64,000 bases of DNA, taken from NCBI RefSeq assembly GCF_020179755.1, contig NZ_JAIUCY010000013.1, forward strand, positions 1-64,000, read 5' to 3'. Source of the DNA: Herbaspirillum sp. alder98. Lineage in GTDB: Bacteria > Pseudomonadota > Gammaproteobacteria > Burkholderiales > Burkholderiaceae_D. Of this stretch, positions 42,617 to 50,348 are shown in pieces. Position numbers and translations under genes: made by a program. The stretch's first letter is position 1. Every line of letters starts with the position of its first letter. The notes below the pieces were generated by a model that was not told the origin of the DNA, made no database searches, and saw only the letters and a list, made by a program, of their open reading frames with translations.

Positions 42617-43741
42617 ATGAAGAAAACAGCATTTGCATTGGCCGCTCTGGGGCTGATCGCCTCGTCCGCGCAAGCGCAAAGCAGCGTCACCGTCTACGGT
42701 ATCATCGACCTGGGCCTGACCTATTCCAGCAACGTCAGCCGTGGCACCACGCCAGGCTCCAACGGCAGCCGCTTCTCGGTCGATTCGGGCGATGTGTCGA
42801 CTTCCCGCATCGGTTTTCGCGGCACCGAAGATCTCGGTGGCGGCCTGAAGGCGATCTTCCAGCTCGAAAACGGTTTCAATGCCGATGACGGCAGCATGGC
42901 AACCGCCGGCACCCTGTTCGACCGCAAGTCGGTGGTGGGCCTGTCGGGTGGTTTCGGTACCGTCACCATCGGTCGTCAGGTCGATTACCTCGATGACATC
43001 GGTTCCAAGTACACCTCGGTGCAGACCTTCGGCGGCAACGGCGTCAAGGGCGGTCACTTCAACAACCTGGACCGCATCGCCGGTTCGCGCGCCAACAACT
43101 CGATCCGCTTCGACTCCGCCAACTACGGCGGCTTCACCGGCAACCTGCTGTACGGTTTCGGCGAAGTGGCAGGTAACAACTCGGCTGGTCAGGCACTGGG
43201 CTTGGGCGCCAACTACGCCAACGGTCCGTTCGGCATCGGTATCGGTTACTACCGCAGCAAGCTGGCCGCCGATGCGCTGCCGGCGCGTGCAGGCGACACC
43301 GACCTGAAGACCTTCACCCTGGGCACCAGCTACCAGTTCGGCCCGGCCAAGCTGTACGGCGCATGGTCGCAGACCAAGCGTCCGCTGCAAGGTTCGGTCG
43401 GCACCGCGTTGCAACAGATCACGGTGGCTACCAAGGCCAACATCTTCGATATCGGCGTCGACTACACGCTTAACACCAACCTGCACCTGCTGGCCAGCGT
43501 GATCCATGATCGCGCCGACATCAGCCGCACCACCACCGGCGCGACCAAGGTCAAGACCACCCAGATCAACCTGGGCGTGGACTACTACCTGTCCAAGCGC
43601 ACCGACGTGTATGCGATGTACAGCCACCAGAGCGCCAACAACGTGCGCAACCCTGGCGTGACCAACGGCGCCTATTCGGCCTCGCCGTTCGACGACGCCA
43701 ACATGAACGTGTTGCGCGTGGGCCTGCGTCACAAGTTCTGA
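42617..43741 (+). CDS. Outer-membrane porin, Gram-negative porin family
   Basis: A 374-residue trimeric beta-barrel porin of the Burkholderiales type. The signal peptide (MKKTAFALAALGLIASSAQA) is followed by QSSVTVYGIIDLGLTYSS, the invariant porin start, then FRGTEDLGGGLKAIFQLENG, ATIGRQ-type VTIGRQVDYLDD, and the barrel end NVLRVGLRHKF with terminal Phe needed for BAM-mediated insertion. The start at 42617 is decided by the signal peptide; a Met codon at 42566 in frame is not. Followed by a strong terminator. Likely a major general porin with weak anion preference, as for related proteins. Confidence 0.95.
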   Translation: MKKTAFALAALGLIASSAQAQSSVTVYGIIDLGLTYSSNVSRGTTPGSNGSRFSVDSGDVSTSRIGFRGTEDLGGGLKAIFQLENGFNADDGSMATAGTLFDRKSVVGLSGGFGTVTIGRQVDYLDDIGSKYTSVQTFGGNGVKGGHFNNLDRIAGSRANNSIRFDSANYGGFTGNLLYGFGEVAGNNSAGQALGLGANYANGPFGIGIGYYRSKLAADALPARAGDTDLKTFTLGTSYQFGPAKLYGAWSQTKRPLQGSVGTALQQITVATKANIFDIGVDYTLNTNLHLLASVIHDRADISRTTTGATKVKTTQINLGVDYYLSKRTDVYAMYSHQSANNVRNPGVTNGAYSASPFDDANMNVLRVGLRHKF

Positions 43742-43781
43742 GCGTGATGCCTGAATAGTCTTGAGAGGAGCAGTATTTGAT

Positions 43782-43816
43782 ACGGCGTTACCTGCGAGGG
43801 TAACGCCGTTTTTTTT
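43782..43816 (+). terminator. Rho-independent terminator of the porin gene
   Basis: acggcgttacc and ggtaacgccgt form a perfect 11-bp stem with a 6-base loop, followed by eight T residues, 40 bases after the stop codon. Confidence 0.93.
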
Positions 43817-43842
43817 GCGGTGCAGATTGCGCGTGCGTCGGT

Positions 43843-44544
43843 CTAGACCGAGCGGCTCAGGCCGCCATCGACCCGCAGGTTCTGGCCGGTGATGTAGGCT
43901 GCGCCTTCCGAGGCCAGGAAGGCGATGGTGGCGGCGATCTCTTCGCTGGTGCCATAGCGCTGCATCGGCACGCTGGCGCGACGTTCTTCGCGCTTCGGCA
44001 GGCTGTCGATCCAACCCGGCAGCACATTGTTCATGCGCACGTTGTCGCGCGCGTAGGTGTCGGTGAAGATCTTGGTGAAGGCGGCCAGGCCGGAACGAAA
44101 TACCGCCGAGGTGGGAAACATGTCGCTCGGCTCGAACGCCCATGCGGTGGAAATGTTGATGATGGTGCCGCCGCCCTGTTGCTGCATCAGTGGTGTGACC
44201 AGGCGCGTGGGACGGATCACGTTGAGCAGGTAGGTCTCCATGCCGCGATGCCAGTCGTCGTCGCTGATGTCGAGGATCGGGGCGCGTGGACCGTGGCCGG
44301 CGCTGTTGACCAGCACATCGACACGGCCCCAGCGCGCCACCGCCTGGTCGACCAGCGACTTGAGGTCGTCGGGTGACTGGTTGGAGCCGGTGACGCCGAT
44401 GCCGCCCAATTCCAGGGCCAATGCTTCGCCCCGTCCGGAGGACGAAAGAATGCCTACCTTGAAACCATCGGCGGCCAGCTTTCTTGCGGCTGCCGCGCCC
44501 ATGCCGCTGCCGGCGGCGGTGATCAACGCTACTTTTTCAGTCAT
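43843..44544 (-). CDS. SDR-fold protein lacking the catalytic Tyr-x3-Lys
   Basis: A 233-residue short-chain dehydrogenase fold: nucleotide-binding TAAGSGMGAAAARKLAADG near the N-terminus, LVNSAGHGP, GGTIINISTAW (catalytic Ser), and the C-terminal ITGQNLRVDGGLSRSV. Where classical SDRs have Y-x3-K, this protein reads TSAVFRSGLAAFTK, so both Tyr and Lys appear replaced (Val and Gly in my alignment by eye). It may be a non-classical or inactive SDR. The start at 44544 gives a normal family N-terminus. It is followed on the same strand by nothing; the porin converges on it. Confidence 0.85.
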   Translation of the reverse strand: MTEKVALITAAGSGMGAAAARKLAADGFKVGILSSSGRGEALALELGGIGVTGSNQSPDDLKSLVDQAVARWGRVDVLVNSAGHGPRAPILDISDDDWHRGMETYLLNVIRPTRLVTPLMQQQGGGTIINISTAWAFEPSDMFPTSAVFRSGLAAFTKIFTDTYARDNVRMNNVLPGWIDSLPKREERRASVPMQRYGTSEEIAATIAFLASEGAAYITGQNLRVDGGLSRSV

Positions 44545-44620
44545 CTGGAATGCTCCCGTGTGCAAAGGCGCACATCGTATTACAGCGGCGTGCAAATTGC
44601 TGGCCGCTGTCAGGCGCGCA

Positions 44621-44719
44621 TTATTCCGGCGTGAGCCATAGCGCCAGCAGCGGTACGCTGGAGAGCAACAGGCAGAGCAGGGCGGCGCCGATGAAGAGCC
44701 AGAGTTTCTTGATTTTCAT
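44621..44719 (-). CDS. Possible 32-residue membrane peptide
   Basis: The minus strand encodes MKIKKLWLFIGAALLCLLL, continuing SSVPLLALWLTPE then TAA. A basic start followed by a single hydrophobic helix is typical of small membrane proteins. There is no good ribosome binding site before the ATG, so this is a weak call. It lies between the SDR gene and the unknown gene at 44818. Confidence 0.35.
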   Translation of the reverse strand: MKIKKLWLFIGAALLCLLLSSVPLLALWLTPE

Positions 44720-44817
44720 GATGAAGGCAGAAGCGGGCGTGACCCGCCCGACGCAAAAGGCTCCAGTTTAACGCGTGAACCCACTGCGGCGACAGGCTGG
44801 CCTGCCGGGTGTGCGAT

Positions 44818-45537
44818 TTACAGCAGGCGCCACCAGGCAGCCAGCTTGGCAAAGACGCCGTCGCTGGGCTGGTGGAACAGATAGGGACGCTTTGCCTGCA
44901 ATTTGGCCAGCGCGTCCTTTTCGGCCTGTTCCTTGATCGAACCGTAGGCCACGCCCAATTTGAGCAGGGTACGAAACGCGCCCAGCTGTTCGCGCGCCAG
45001 CACGCCATGGGCATGCTCCAGCGCGACCTGGGTGTCGTTCATCTGCTGGCCCAGCGCATGGGCCAGGCGGGTGGCGGGGGTCTTCAGCTTTTCCTGCACC
45101 ACCGTGATGCTCACGGCGGCCGACTTGATCTGGGCCGCCAGCACGTCGACCTGGGTTTCGTCGCCCTGGGATTGCTTGATGATGGCCAGGGCCCAGGCGC
45201 GGGCCGCCTCGGTGAGGTCCTCGGTGCTCCAGTCGTGGCGCACCGCGATGTGAAAGCCGTAGTTGGCCGCTTCGGCGATCAGGATCTCCACCACATCCGG
45301 GAAATCCTTGCCCATGGCGCGCCGGGCCCAGGCGTACTGGCCCGACATCATCAGGTGCTGGACCGCTTCCTCGGTGAGGAAGTTGGTATTGTCCGACAAG
45401 CGGGCCATCAGGAACGCATCGAACGAAGGCGCCACGAAGCCCGAATCGACCTTGGTCGACAGCCGCACGAAATTCTTGAATTCGCGCTGCAGCATTTCGT
45501 ACACATCGTCCTTCAGGTTGAGCTTGAGCTGCTTCAT
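44818..45537 (-). CDS. Hypothetical protein of unknown function (239 aa)
   Basis: I do not recognise this protein. The start at 45537 has AGGAGA seven bases upstream. It begins MKQLKLNLKDDVYEMLQREF, which resembles the opening of ribbon-helix-helix or antitoxin-like chains, and continues as a soluble, mostly helical protein with many Ala, Gln and Lys residues (QYAWARRAMGKDFPDVVEIL, VDVLAAQIKSAAVSITVVQE). It has no membrane segment or signal peptide. The C-terminus ends FAKLAAWWRLL. It stands alone between a small membrane peptide and the DsbB-like gene. Confidence 0.75.
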   Translation of the reverse strand: MKQLKLNLKDDVYEMLQREFKNFVRLSTKVDSGFVAPSFDAFLMARLSDNTNFLTEEAVQHLMMSGQYAWARRAMGKDFPDVVEILIAEAANYGFHIAVRHDWSTEDLTEAARAWALAIIKQSQGDETQVDVLAAQIKSAAVSITVVQEKLKTPATRLAHALGQQMNDTQVALEHAHGVLAREQLGAFRTLLKLGVAYGSIKEQAEKDALAKLQAKRPYLFHQPSDGVFAKLAAWWRLL

Positions 45538-45636
45538 GTTGTTCTCCTGGTTGCGCAACCACCTTTAACGGCGGCGCGGGCCCGAAACTTTACCCTTGGC
45601 AACCTCATCTGTCGTCGCGCCTCTGGTTGCATCCGC

Positions 45637-46215
45637 TTATTGGCCCAGCAACCGATAACTGTGCTGGTTGTCGAGACAGGCGCCGCTGCCGCACTGGAGC
45701 ACGGTCGAGACCAGGTTGCCGGCCACCAGCAGCACGAACAAGAGCGCGACCAGCTTGCCGCCCAACGAATGCCAGGACCCGCGCCGCGCCGGCGCCTCCC
45801 ATTGCTGCACCAGAAGCAGGATGACCACGGCGACGCTGGCGGCCAGCGCCGTCAATGCCGTCAGCGTATAAATATGCAGGCCCAGCAGCGTCGGGCCGAC
45901 GCCGGGGTTGCCCGGGGCGATATATGACAGCGCCTGCCACGAAGCGATGACGCCGGTGGTGATCGCACCGGCCAGCGTCACGCCGTAATGCGCTCCCTTG
46001 ACGCCAAAGCGCACGTTCATCAGCAAGCCCATGCCGGTGAGGATCAGGCCGGCACGCTGCAGCAGGCCCAGCGGGGACGGGAGTTCACGCAGCGCCAGCT
46101 GATGGTAGAACATCAAGCCAAGGAGGGCTGAAATGACCAGCAGCGCTGCAACGTTGAGGACATTGCCGGCCGAGCTGTCGCGGTCACGTCCGGTGGAGAG
46201 GATGGCGTCCCGCAC
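45637..46215 (-). CDS. DsbB-like membrane protein lacking redox cysteines
   Basis: A 192-residue inner-membrane protein with the four-helix DsbB layout. Where DsbB has CPLC it reads ELPSPLGLLQRAGL, and the second periplasmic loop reads GNPGVGPTLLG where DsbB has its other Cys pair. All four redox Cys are thus absent; the only Cys are in the C-terminal tail (LQCGSGACLDNQ). It therefore cannot work as a normal DsbA oxidase. GTG at 46215 is the likely start, eight bases after the stop of the DUF5993 gene. The two genes form a tight pair; a function for such pairs is not known to me. Confidence 0.78.
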   Translation of the reverse strand: MRDAILSTGRDRDSSAGNVLNVAALLVISALLGLMFYHQLALRELPSPLGLLQRAGLILTGMGLLMNVRFGVKGAHYGVTLAGAITTGVIASWQALSYIAPGNPGVGPTLLGLHIYTLTALTALAASVAVVILLLVQQWEAPARRGSWHSLGGKLVALLFVLLVAGNLVSTVLQCGSGACLDNQHSYRLLGQ

Positions 46216-46223
46216 GGCGCGCT

Positions 46224-46382
46224 TCAGAGCGACAGAGTCAGCGGCGTGGCCGCACTCTGCGCGAACCAGTACAGGGTGACGCCCAGTGTGCCCAGCCACA
46301 TGACGTAACCGAAGCGTGACCAGCCCGCGATGATGCCCAGCATTGCCAGCATCGCCAGCAGGAAGGGGAGATACATGAACAT
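46224..46382 (-). CDS. DUF5993 family small membrane protein
   Basis: A 52-residue protein with two predicted helices: MFMYLPFLLAMLAMLGIIAG and FGYVMWLGTLGVTLYWFAQS. It matches the DUF5993 pattern, small proteins encoded beside DsbB-like genes. AGAGG lies about seven bases before the ATG at 46382; a second Met at 46376 is possible. The next gene, the cysteine-free DsbB-like protein, starts eight bases after its stop, so the two are probably a membrane complex. Confidence 0.78.
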   Translation of the reverse strand: MFMYLPFLLAMLAMLGIIAGWSRFGYVMWLGTLGVTLYWFAQSAATPLTLSL

Positions 46383-46567
46383 GGGAAGGCCTCTCGGGTG
46401 CTCCGGCAGCACATTTTGGTTTTGCGCGATGATAGCGCAAAGCGGTGCGGCGCAGATGATAAGCTTTCCGTCATGCGACAGTGCTTGCCAGTCTGCCAAG
46501 CACTGATGCCAGATCGATAACATTCATAACTTTTATAACAATCACCCACGACTTGAAGGAGACATAC

Positions 46568-47530
46568 ATGCAGCACAGCAGCAGCGCATCGGCGCCACAG
46601 ATCCGACGCGTGGCCGTCATTGGCACCGGCGTCATTGGCGCCAGTTGGGTCGCCGGTTTCCTGGCGCAGGGCCTGGATGTAGCCGCCACCGACCCTGGTG
46701 CGGGCGCTCGTGAGCGGCTGACGGAGGCCGTCGCACGCCACTGGCCAGGGCTGGAGGCATTGGGTCTGGCACCGGGGGCATCGCCCTCCCGGCTGACCTT
46801 TTTCGACCAGCTCGAAGACGCTCTGGAGGGCGCCGACTTCGTCCAGGAAAACGGTCCCGAGCGGGAAGACCTCAAGATCGAGCTGTTCCGCCGCATCGAT
46901 GCGGCGCTGCCCGAACACGTGATCATCGCCTCGAGTTCGTCGGGGCTGTTGATGAGCCGGGTGCAGCAGGCATGTCGTCATCCGCAACGGGTGGTGCTGG
47001 GGCACCCGTTCAACCCGCCGCACATGATCCCGCTGGTGGAAGTGATCGGTGGCCAGCAGACCTCGCCGGAGACGGTGCAGCGCGCCATGGATTTCTACAC
47101 CGCCATCGGCAAGAAGCCGATTCATCCGCGCAAGGAGGTCAAGGGGCACATCGCCAACCGCTTGCAGGCGGCGTTGTGGCGCGAGGCATTTCACCTGGTC
47201 GAGCAGGGCGTGGCCACCACCGAAGACATCGATACCGCCATCGCCTATGGCCCCGGCCTGCGCTGGGCGCTGATGGGGCCGTTCCTCAACCTGCACCTGT
47301 CGGGTGGCGCCGGCGGCATCGATCACATGCTGGAACACCTGGGGCCGCCCATCGAGAGCTGGTGGGCAGACCTCGGTACGCCCACCATCAGCGATGCGCT
47401 ACGGCAGCAGATCGCCGCCGGCGTGGCGACCCAGATGGAAGGCAGGACCTCGGCCGAGCTGGGCGCGCAACGCGACCAGTTGCTGGTGGAGTTGATCACG
47501 GCCAAGGCGCGCGCGCGGGTCATTCCCTGA
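46568..47530 (+). CDS. 3-hydroxyacyl-CoA dehydrogenase-family NAD-dependent enzyme
   Basis: A 320-residue dehydrogenase. The Rossmann motif VAVIGTGVIGASWVAGFLAQG is followed by VQENGPEREDLKIELFRRID, IASSSSGLLMSRVQQACRHP (catalytic Ser region), VVLGHPFNPPHMIPLVEVIGG (catalytic His) and GPGLRWALMGPFLNLHLSGG. The last motif and the single-domain length fit L-carnitine dehydrogenase or L-gulonate 3-dehydrogenase (lambda-crystallin) better than fatty acid 3-hydroxyacyl-CoA dehydrogenase. AAGGAGA precedes the ATG at 46568. It stands alone, converging on a LysR gene. Confidence 0.88.
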   Translation: MQHSSSASAPQIRRVAVIGTGVIGASWVAGFLAQGLDVAATDPGAGARERLTEAVARHWPGLEALGLAPGASPSRLTFFDQLEDALEGADFVQENGPEREDLKIELFRRIDAALPEHVIIASSSSGLLMSRVQQACRHPQRVVLGHPFNPPHMIPLVEVIGGQQTSPETVQRAMDFYTAIGKKPIHPRKEVKGHIANRLQAALWREAFHLVEQGVATTEDIDTAIAYGPGLRWALMGPFLNLHLSGGAGGIDHMLEHLGPPIESWWADLGTPTISDALRQQIAAGVATQMEGRTSAELGAQRDQLLVELITAKARARVIP

Positions 47531-47545
47531 CGATAGCGTGTGCTT

Positions 47546-47572
47546 GCCGCAGCGTCGCTGTTGCGCTGCGGC
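47546..47572. terminator. Hairpin between convergent dehydrogenase and LysR genes
   Basis: gccgcagcg and cgctgcggc form a perfect 9-bp stem with a 9-base loop between two convergent genes. No T-run follows on either strand, so terminator activity is only probable. Confidence 0.45.
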
Positions 47573-47581
47573 CCGCTCGCT

Positions 47582-48484
47582 TCACTCGGTGCGCCGGCCG
47601 GGCGCCATCTCGCGCATCAACGCAATATAGCGTTGCGCGCCCAGCCCCAGCGGCTGGTCTTTCTTCCATACCACGTCCACCCACAGCGGCAGCTGGTTGC
47701 TGATGTTATCGAAATCGATGGCCGTCAGCTGACCGGCCGCTATCTGCGGTTGCACCAGGCTCTGCGGCAGGTAGGCCCAGCCCAGGCCTTCTCGCACCAT
47801 CGACATCGTCGCCAGGTGGTTATCGCTGCGCCAGATGCGACGCGCCAGAAAGAAGCGCGGGTCCGAGATGCTGGCGTCGCGGCTGGCCACCGCAATCTGG
47901 CGGATGTCGTACAGGTCTTCGTAGCGCAACTTGGCGGACGAGCCGGCCAATGCCGGATGCCCGGGGGCGATGACCGCCACCATCATCTCGCTGGTCAACT
48001 CCTGAAACGCTTCGCGCTCGTTGCCGGCGTGGCGTTCGAACACCACCGCCAGCTGCGCCGTGTCATCGTGCAGCATGCGCATGGCGTCTGCCTGGGGCGA
48101 CGACAGCACCTCCACTTCCAGTGACGGGAACTCGGTCGCCAGCACTGCCAGTGGCTTGGCCCAGGGCACCGACAGCAATTCGGGCGCGACGGCCAGCGTC
48201 AATTTGCGCTCCAGGCCCTGGTGCAGCGACAGGGCATGGGCGTCGAGCTGACGCAGTTGACTGGCCAGCAGGCGCGCGTCTGGTTCCAGCGCACGCGCCA
48301 TGTCGGTGGGCCGGGCATCGCGTGCGGTGCGATCGAACAGTACCAGATCGAGTTCGGCCTCCAACTGCCCGATGGTCATGCTCACTGATGACGGCACCCG
48401 CCCCAGCATGCGTGCTGCGGCCGAGAACGAACCGCAGTCGAGCACGGCCAGGAACACTCTTACGCTATCGCTTGAGAAGCTCAT
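47582..48484 (-). CDS. LysR-family regulator, probable regulator of PACE pump
   Basis: A 300-residue LysR regulator (helix region CGSFSAAARMLGRVPSSVSMTIGQLEAELDLVLFDR). It is divergent from a PACE-family efflux gene, the arrangement seen for AceR-AceI and relatives, where the LysR protein activates the pump in response to chlorhexidine or natural diamines. A strong dyad lies in the shared promoter region at 48510-48536. Function is inferred from this layout. Confidence 0.88.
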   Translation of the reverse strand: MSFSSDSVRVFLAVLDCGSFSAAARMLGRVPSSVSMTIGQLEAELDLVLFDRTARDARPTDMARALEPDARLLASQLRQLDAHALSLHQGLERKLTLAVAPELLSVPWAKPLAVLATEFPSLEVEVLSSPQADAMRMLHDDTAQLAVVFERHAGNEREAFQELTSEMMVAVIAPGHPALAGSSAKLRYEDLYDIRQIAVASRDASISDPRFFLARRIWRSDNHLATMSMVREGLGWAYLPQSLVQPQIAAGQLTAIDFDNISNQLPLWVDVVWKKDQPLGLGAQRYIALMREMAPGRRTE

Positions 48485-48509
48485 GTTGTCATTCTGGTTA
48501 TCAATTAAA

Positions 48510-48536
48510 TTGAAAGAAGCTAACTTCTTCTTTCAA
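48510..48536. promoter_or_regulatory. Dyad in the LysR-PACE promoter region
   Basis: ttgaaagaa and ttctttcaa form a perfect 9-bp inverted repeat around nine bases, with an inner gaag/cttc pair. It lies 26 bases from the LysR start and 82 bases from the PACE start, in an AT-rich region unlike its surroundings. It is a strong candidate for the regulator binding site. Confidence 0.65.
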
Positions 48537-48617
48537 AAATTAAACCATAAAATGCGTTTCGTTCCCAAGGGCGGTCGATTCGAGGCCTGCCAGCTACATC
48601 GTTACCGGAGTTTTTCC

Positions 48618-49052
48618 ATGCAAGGTTTCAAGCGCAAATTTGTCTACGCCTGCCTGTTCGAGGCATTGGCGATCCTGTTCACCACCTTCGGCCTGTCGGT
48701 CATCGGCGGCCATGACAGCGCCCATTCGACGGCGGCCGCAGTGGCCTCGTCGACGGTGGCATTCGTATGGAATTTCATCTTCAACGGCGCCTTCGAGCGC
48801 TGGGAAGCCCGGCAGCCGACGCGCGGGCGCAACTTCAAGCGGCGCATGGTGCATGCCATCGGTTTCGAGGGCGGGCTGGTGATGATGCTGGTGCCGTTGT
48901 TTGCCTGGTGGCTCGACATCAGCCTGTGGAACGCCTTCGTGCTCGACCTGGGCCTGATCGTCTTTTTCATGGTCTACACGTATCTGTTCAACCTGTTGTT
49001 CGATCGCCTGTTCGGCCTGCCCAGCTCGGCCATGCCGATCCCCGAGCATTGA
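48618..49052 (+). CDS. PACE-family efflux pump (AceI-like)
   Basis: A 144-residue proteobacterial antimicrobial compound efflux protein with two bacterial transmembrane pair domains and four helices. Typical signatures: FKRKFVYACLFEALAILFTT at the start, FVWNFIFNGAFERWEARQPT, the second domain start FKRRMVHAIGFEGGLVMMLV, and the acidic residue in helix 1 (E, near residue 14) needed in AceI. Such pumps export chlorhexidine and, physiologically, short diamines. GGAG precedes the start at 48618. Confidence 0.93.
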   Translation: MQGFKRKFVYACLFEALAILFTTFGLSVIGGHDSAHSTAAAVASSTVAFVWNFIFNGAFERWEARQPTRGRNFKRRMVHAIGFEGGLVMMLVPLFAWWLDISLWNAFVLDLGLIVFFMVYTYLFNLLFDRLFGLPSSAMPIPEH

Positions 49053-49556
49053 GGCAATGCGGCTGGCGGGACTACCCGGTTTCGGTGATGGACGCTCCCC
49101 CGGGCAGCCCCTATTATCGGGTCGACAAGTTGGGAGTGCCCTGCAGCCAGTTCGCGCGGGGGCGACCATATAACAATCAGGGCCTGGCCCATGGTTTGCA
49201 CAGTGCTGGCGACGCGTCGGCACGTTTTTTTTCCGGGATGGCAAAAGCGCAGGTGGAATGGAGGGGGAAGCGCGCACATGACGCGTCTCGGGCCTCGCGC
49301 TTGATCGGCCTGGCTGGCCGAGCCTCCCGGAAAGCCTTTTCTGGCGCCTCTCTTCAGGTTTTCCCTGAGTCCAATTCGTTGTAAATATGGCTTTTTTGCC
49401 AAAGCAGGGTTTTTCCTGATGCTTATGGTTGTGCTCTCGGGTTTCGCCCGATGTCGCCGGTCCGCTCCCGAAATTAAAGTACATCCATACCCGCTGCACA
49501 CAGAAGTCTTCGCAGGGTGTGAGGACAACGCCGGGACACAACACAGGGAGAATCAC
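49053..49556. other. 504-base intergenic region before the SCPU gene
   Basis: No gene is supported on either strand; short frames here lack ribosome binding sites and conserved motifs. A few weak hairpins are present (tcggcc/ggccga at 49305-49321; tcagg/cctga near 49354-49368). The downstream 170 bases become AT-richer and probably hold the promoter and leader of the spore-coat-U gene. Confidence 0.5.
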
Positions 49557-50054
49557 ATGTTTGCCAAGAACAACCGCATCGTCGCCGCTTCCATCGCCGC
49601 CATCGTCCTGGCCACCAGCGCTCCGCAATCCTTCGCCGCTACCGCAACCGGCTCGCTGACCATCAGCGCCAACGTCGTTGCAGCCTGCACCGTGGTCGGT
49701 TCGGCCATCGCCTTCGGCGCCTACACACAAGCTGTGGTGAACCAGACCGGTGGCATCACCGTGCTGTGCACCAACGGCACCGCCTACAACGTCGGTCTCG
49801 ACGCAGGTACTGGCGCCGGCGCCACCACTGCTGCCCGCAAGATGACCGGCAGCGGCGGCGGCACCCTGAACTACGCGCTGTATCGCGATTCGGGCCGCAC
49901 CAACAACTGGGGTTCGACCATCGGCACCGACACCTTGACCGGCACCGGCAGCGGTTTGATCCAGTCGCTGACTGTGTATGGCCAAGTGGCTGCCGCACAG
50001 ACTCCGCTGGCTGGCACCTACTCGGATACCGTTACCGTCACACTGACTTACTGA
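49557..50054 (+). CDS. Spore coat U (SCPU) domain secreted protein
   Basis: A 165-residue exported protein. The signal peptide (MFAKNNRIVAASIAAIVLAT, ending SFAA) is followed by the SCPU domain: LTISANVVAACTVVGSAIAF, GGITVLCTNGTAYNVGLDAG, and the C-terminal QTPLAGTYSDTVTVTLTY, a donor-strand-type end. Two Cys probably form a disulfide. SCPU proteins are usually fimbrial-type subunits assembled by a chaperone and usher; neither is encoded here, so this is an orphan subunit or self-standing secreted protein. CAGGGAG precedes the ATG. Followed by a strong terminator. Confidence 0.88.
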   Translation: MFAKNNRIVAASIAAIVLATSAPQSFAATATGSLTISANVVAACTVVGSAIAFGAYTQAVVNQTGGITVLCTNGTAYNVGLDAGTGAGATTAARKMTGSGGGTLNYALYRDSGRTNNWGSTIGTDTLTGTGSGLIQSLTVYGQVAAAQTPLAGTYSDTVTVTLTY

Positions 50055-50132
50055 TTCAGATTCACGGGCTGACGCTGCCGCGAGCAGCGAGGCCTGGCAG
50101 GTTCTATATCGGGGAACACCCGGAGGGGGTTG

Positions 50133-50166
50133 CGGCGCACTTCAATGAAGTGCGCCGTTTTTTTTT
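50133..50166 (+). terminator. Rho-independent terminator after the SCPU gene
   Basis: A 10-bp stem (cggcgcactt and aagtgcgccg) has a short loop and is followed by nine T residues, 78 bases after the stop codon. Confidence 0.92.
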
Positions 50167-50172
50167 GTCGCT

Positions 50173-50197
50173 TTATCCCTGTCGACAACAGGGATAA
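50173..50197. promoter_or_regulatory. Perfect 10-bp dyad upstream of sodA
   Basis: ttatccctgt and acagggataa are perfectly complementary around five bases (cgaca), with an inner tgtcgaca palindrome. It lies just past the SCPU terminator and about 150 bases before sodA. It has no T-run on either side, so it is more likely a protein site than a terminator. Confidence 0.5.
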
Positions 50198-50348
50198 GGT
50201 CATCGCTTTTCCTTCTAGAATTGAATCTTTTCGTGATTTGAGATTCTTCTCGAATGACAAGGACAGCAATTGTCCGCCCGCCACCCATCCGGCAGCCTCC
50301 GTGCTCTTCGTCAAGAAGGGCGATCCATTCCATCATCGGAGCAATGCC

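Noticed and set aside
42605-44143. 512-residue minus-strand open frame over the porin gene
   Set aside because: Runs through the antisense of an unmistakable porin and its terminator.
49053-49556. Search for a hidden gene in the largest intergenic gap
   Set aside because: Short frames on both strands lack start signals and conserved motifs; nothing could be supported.
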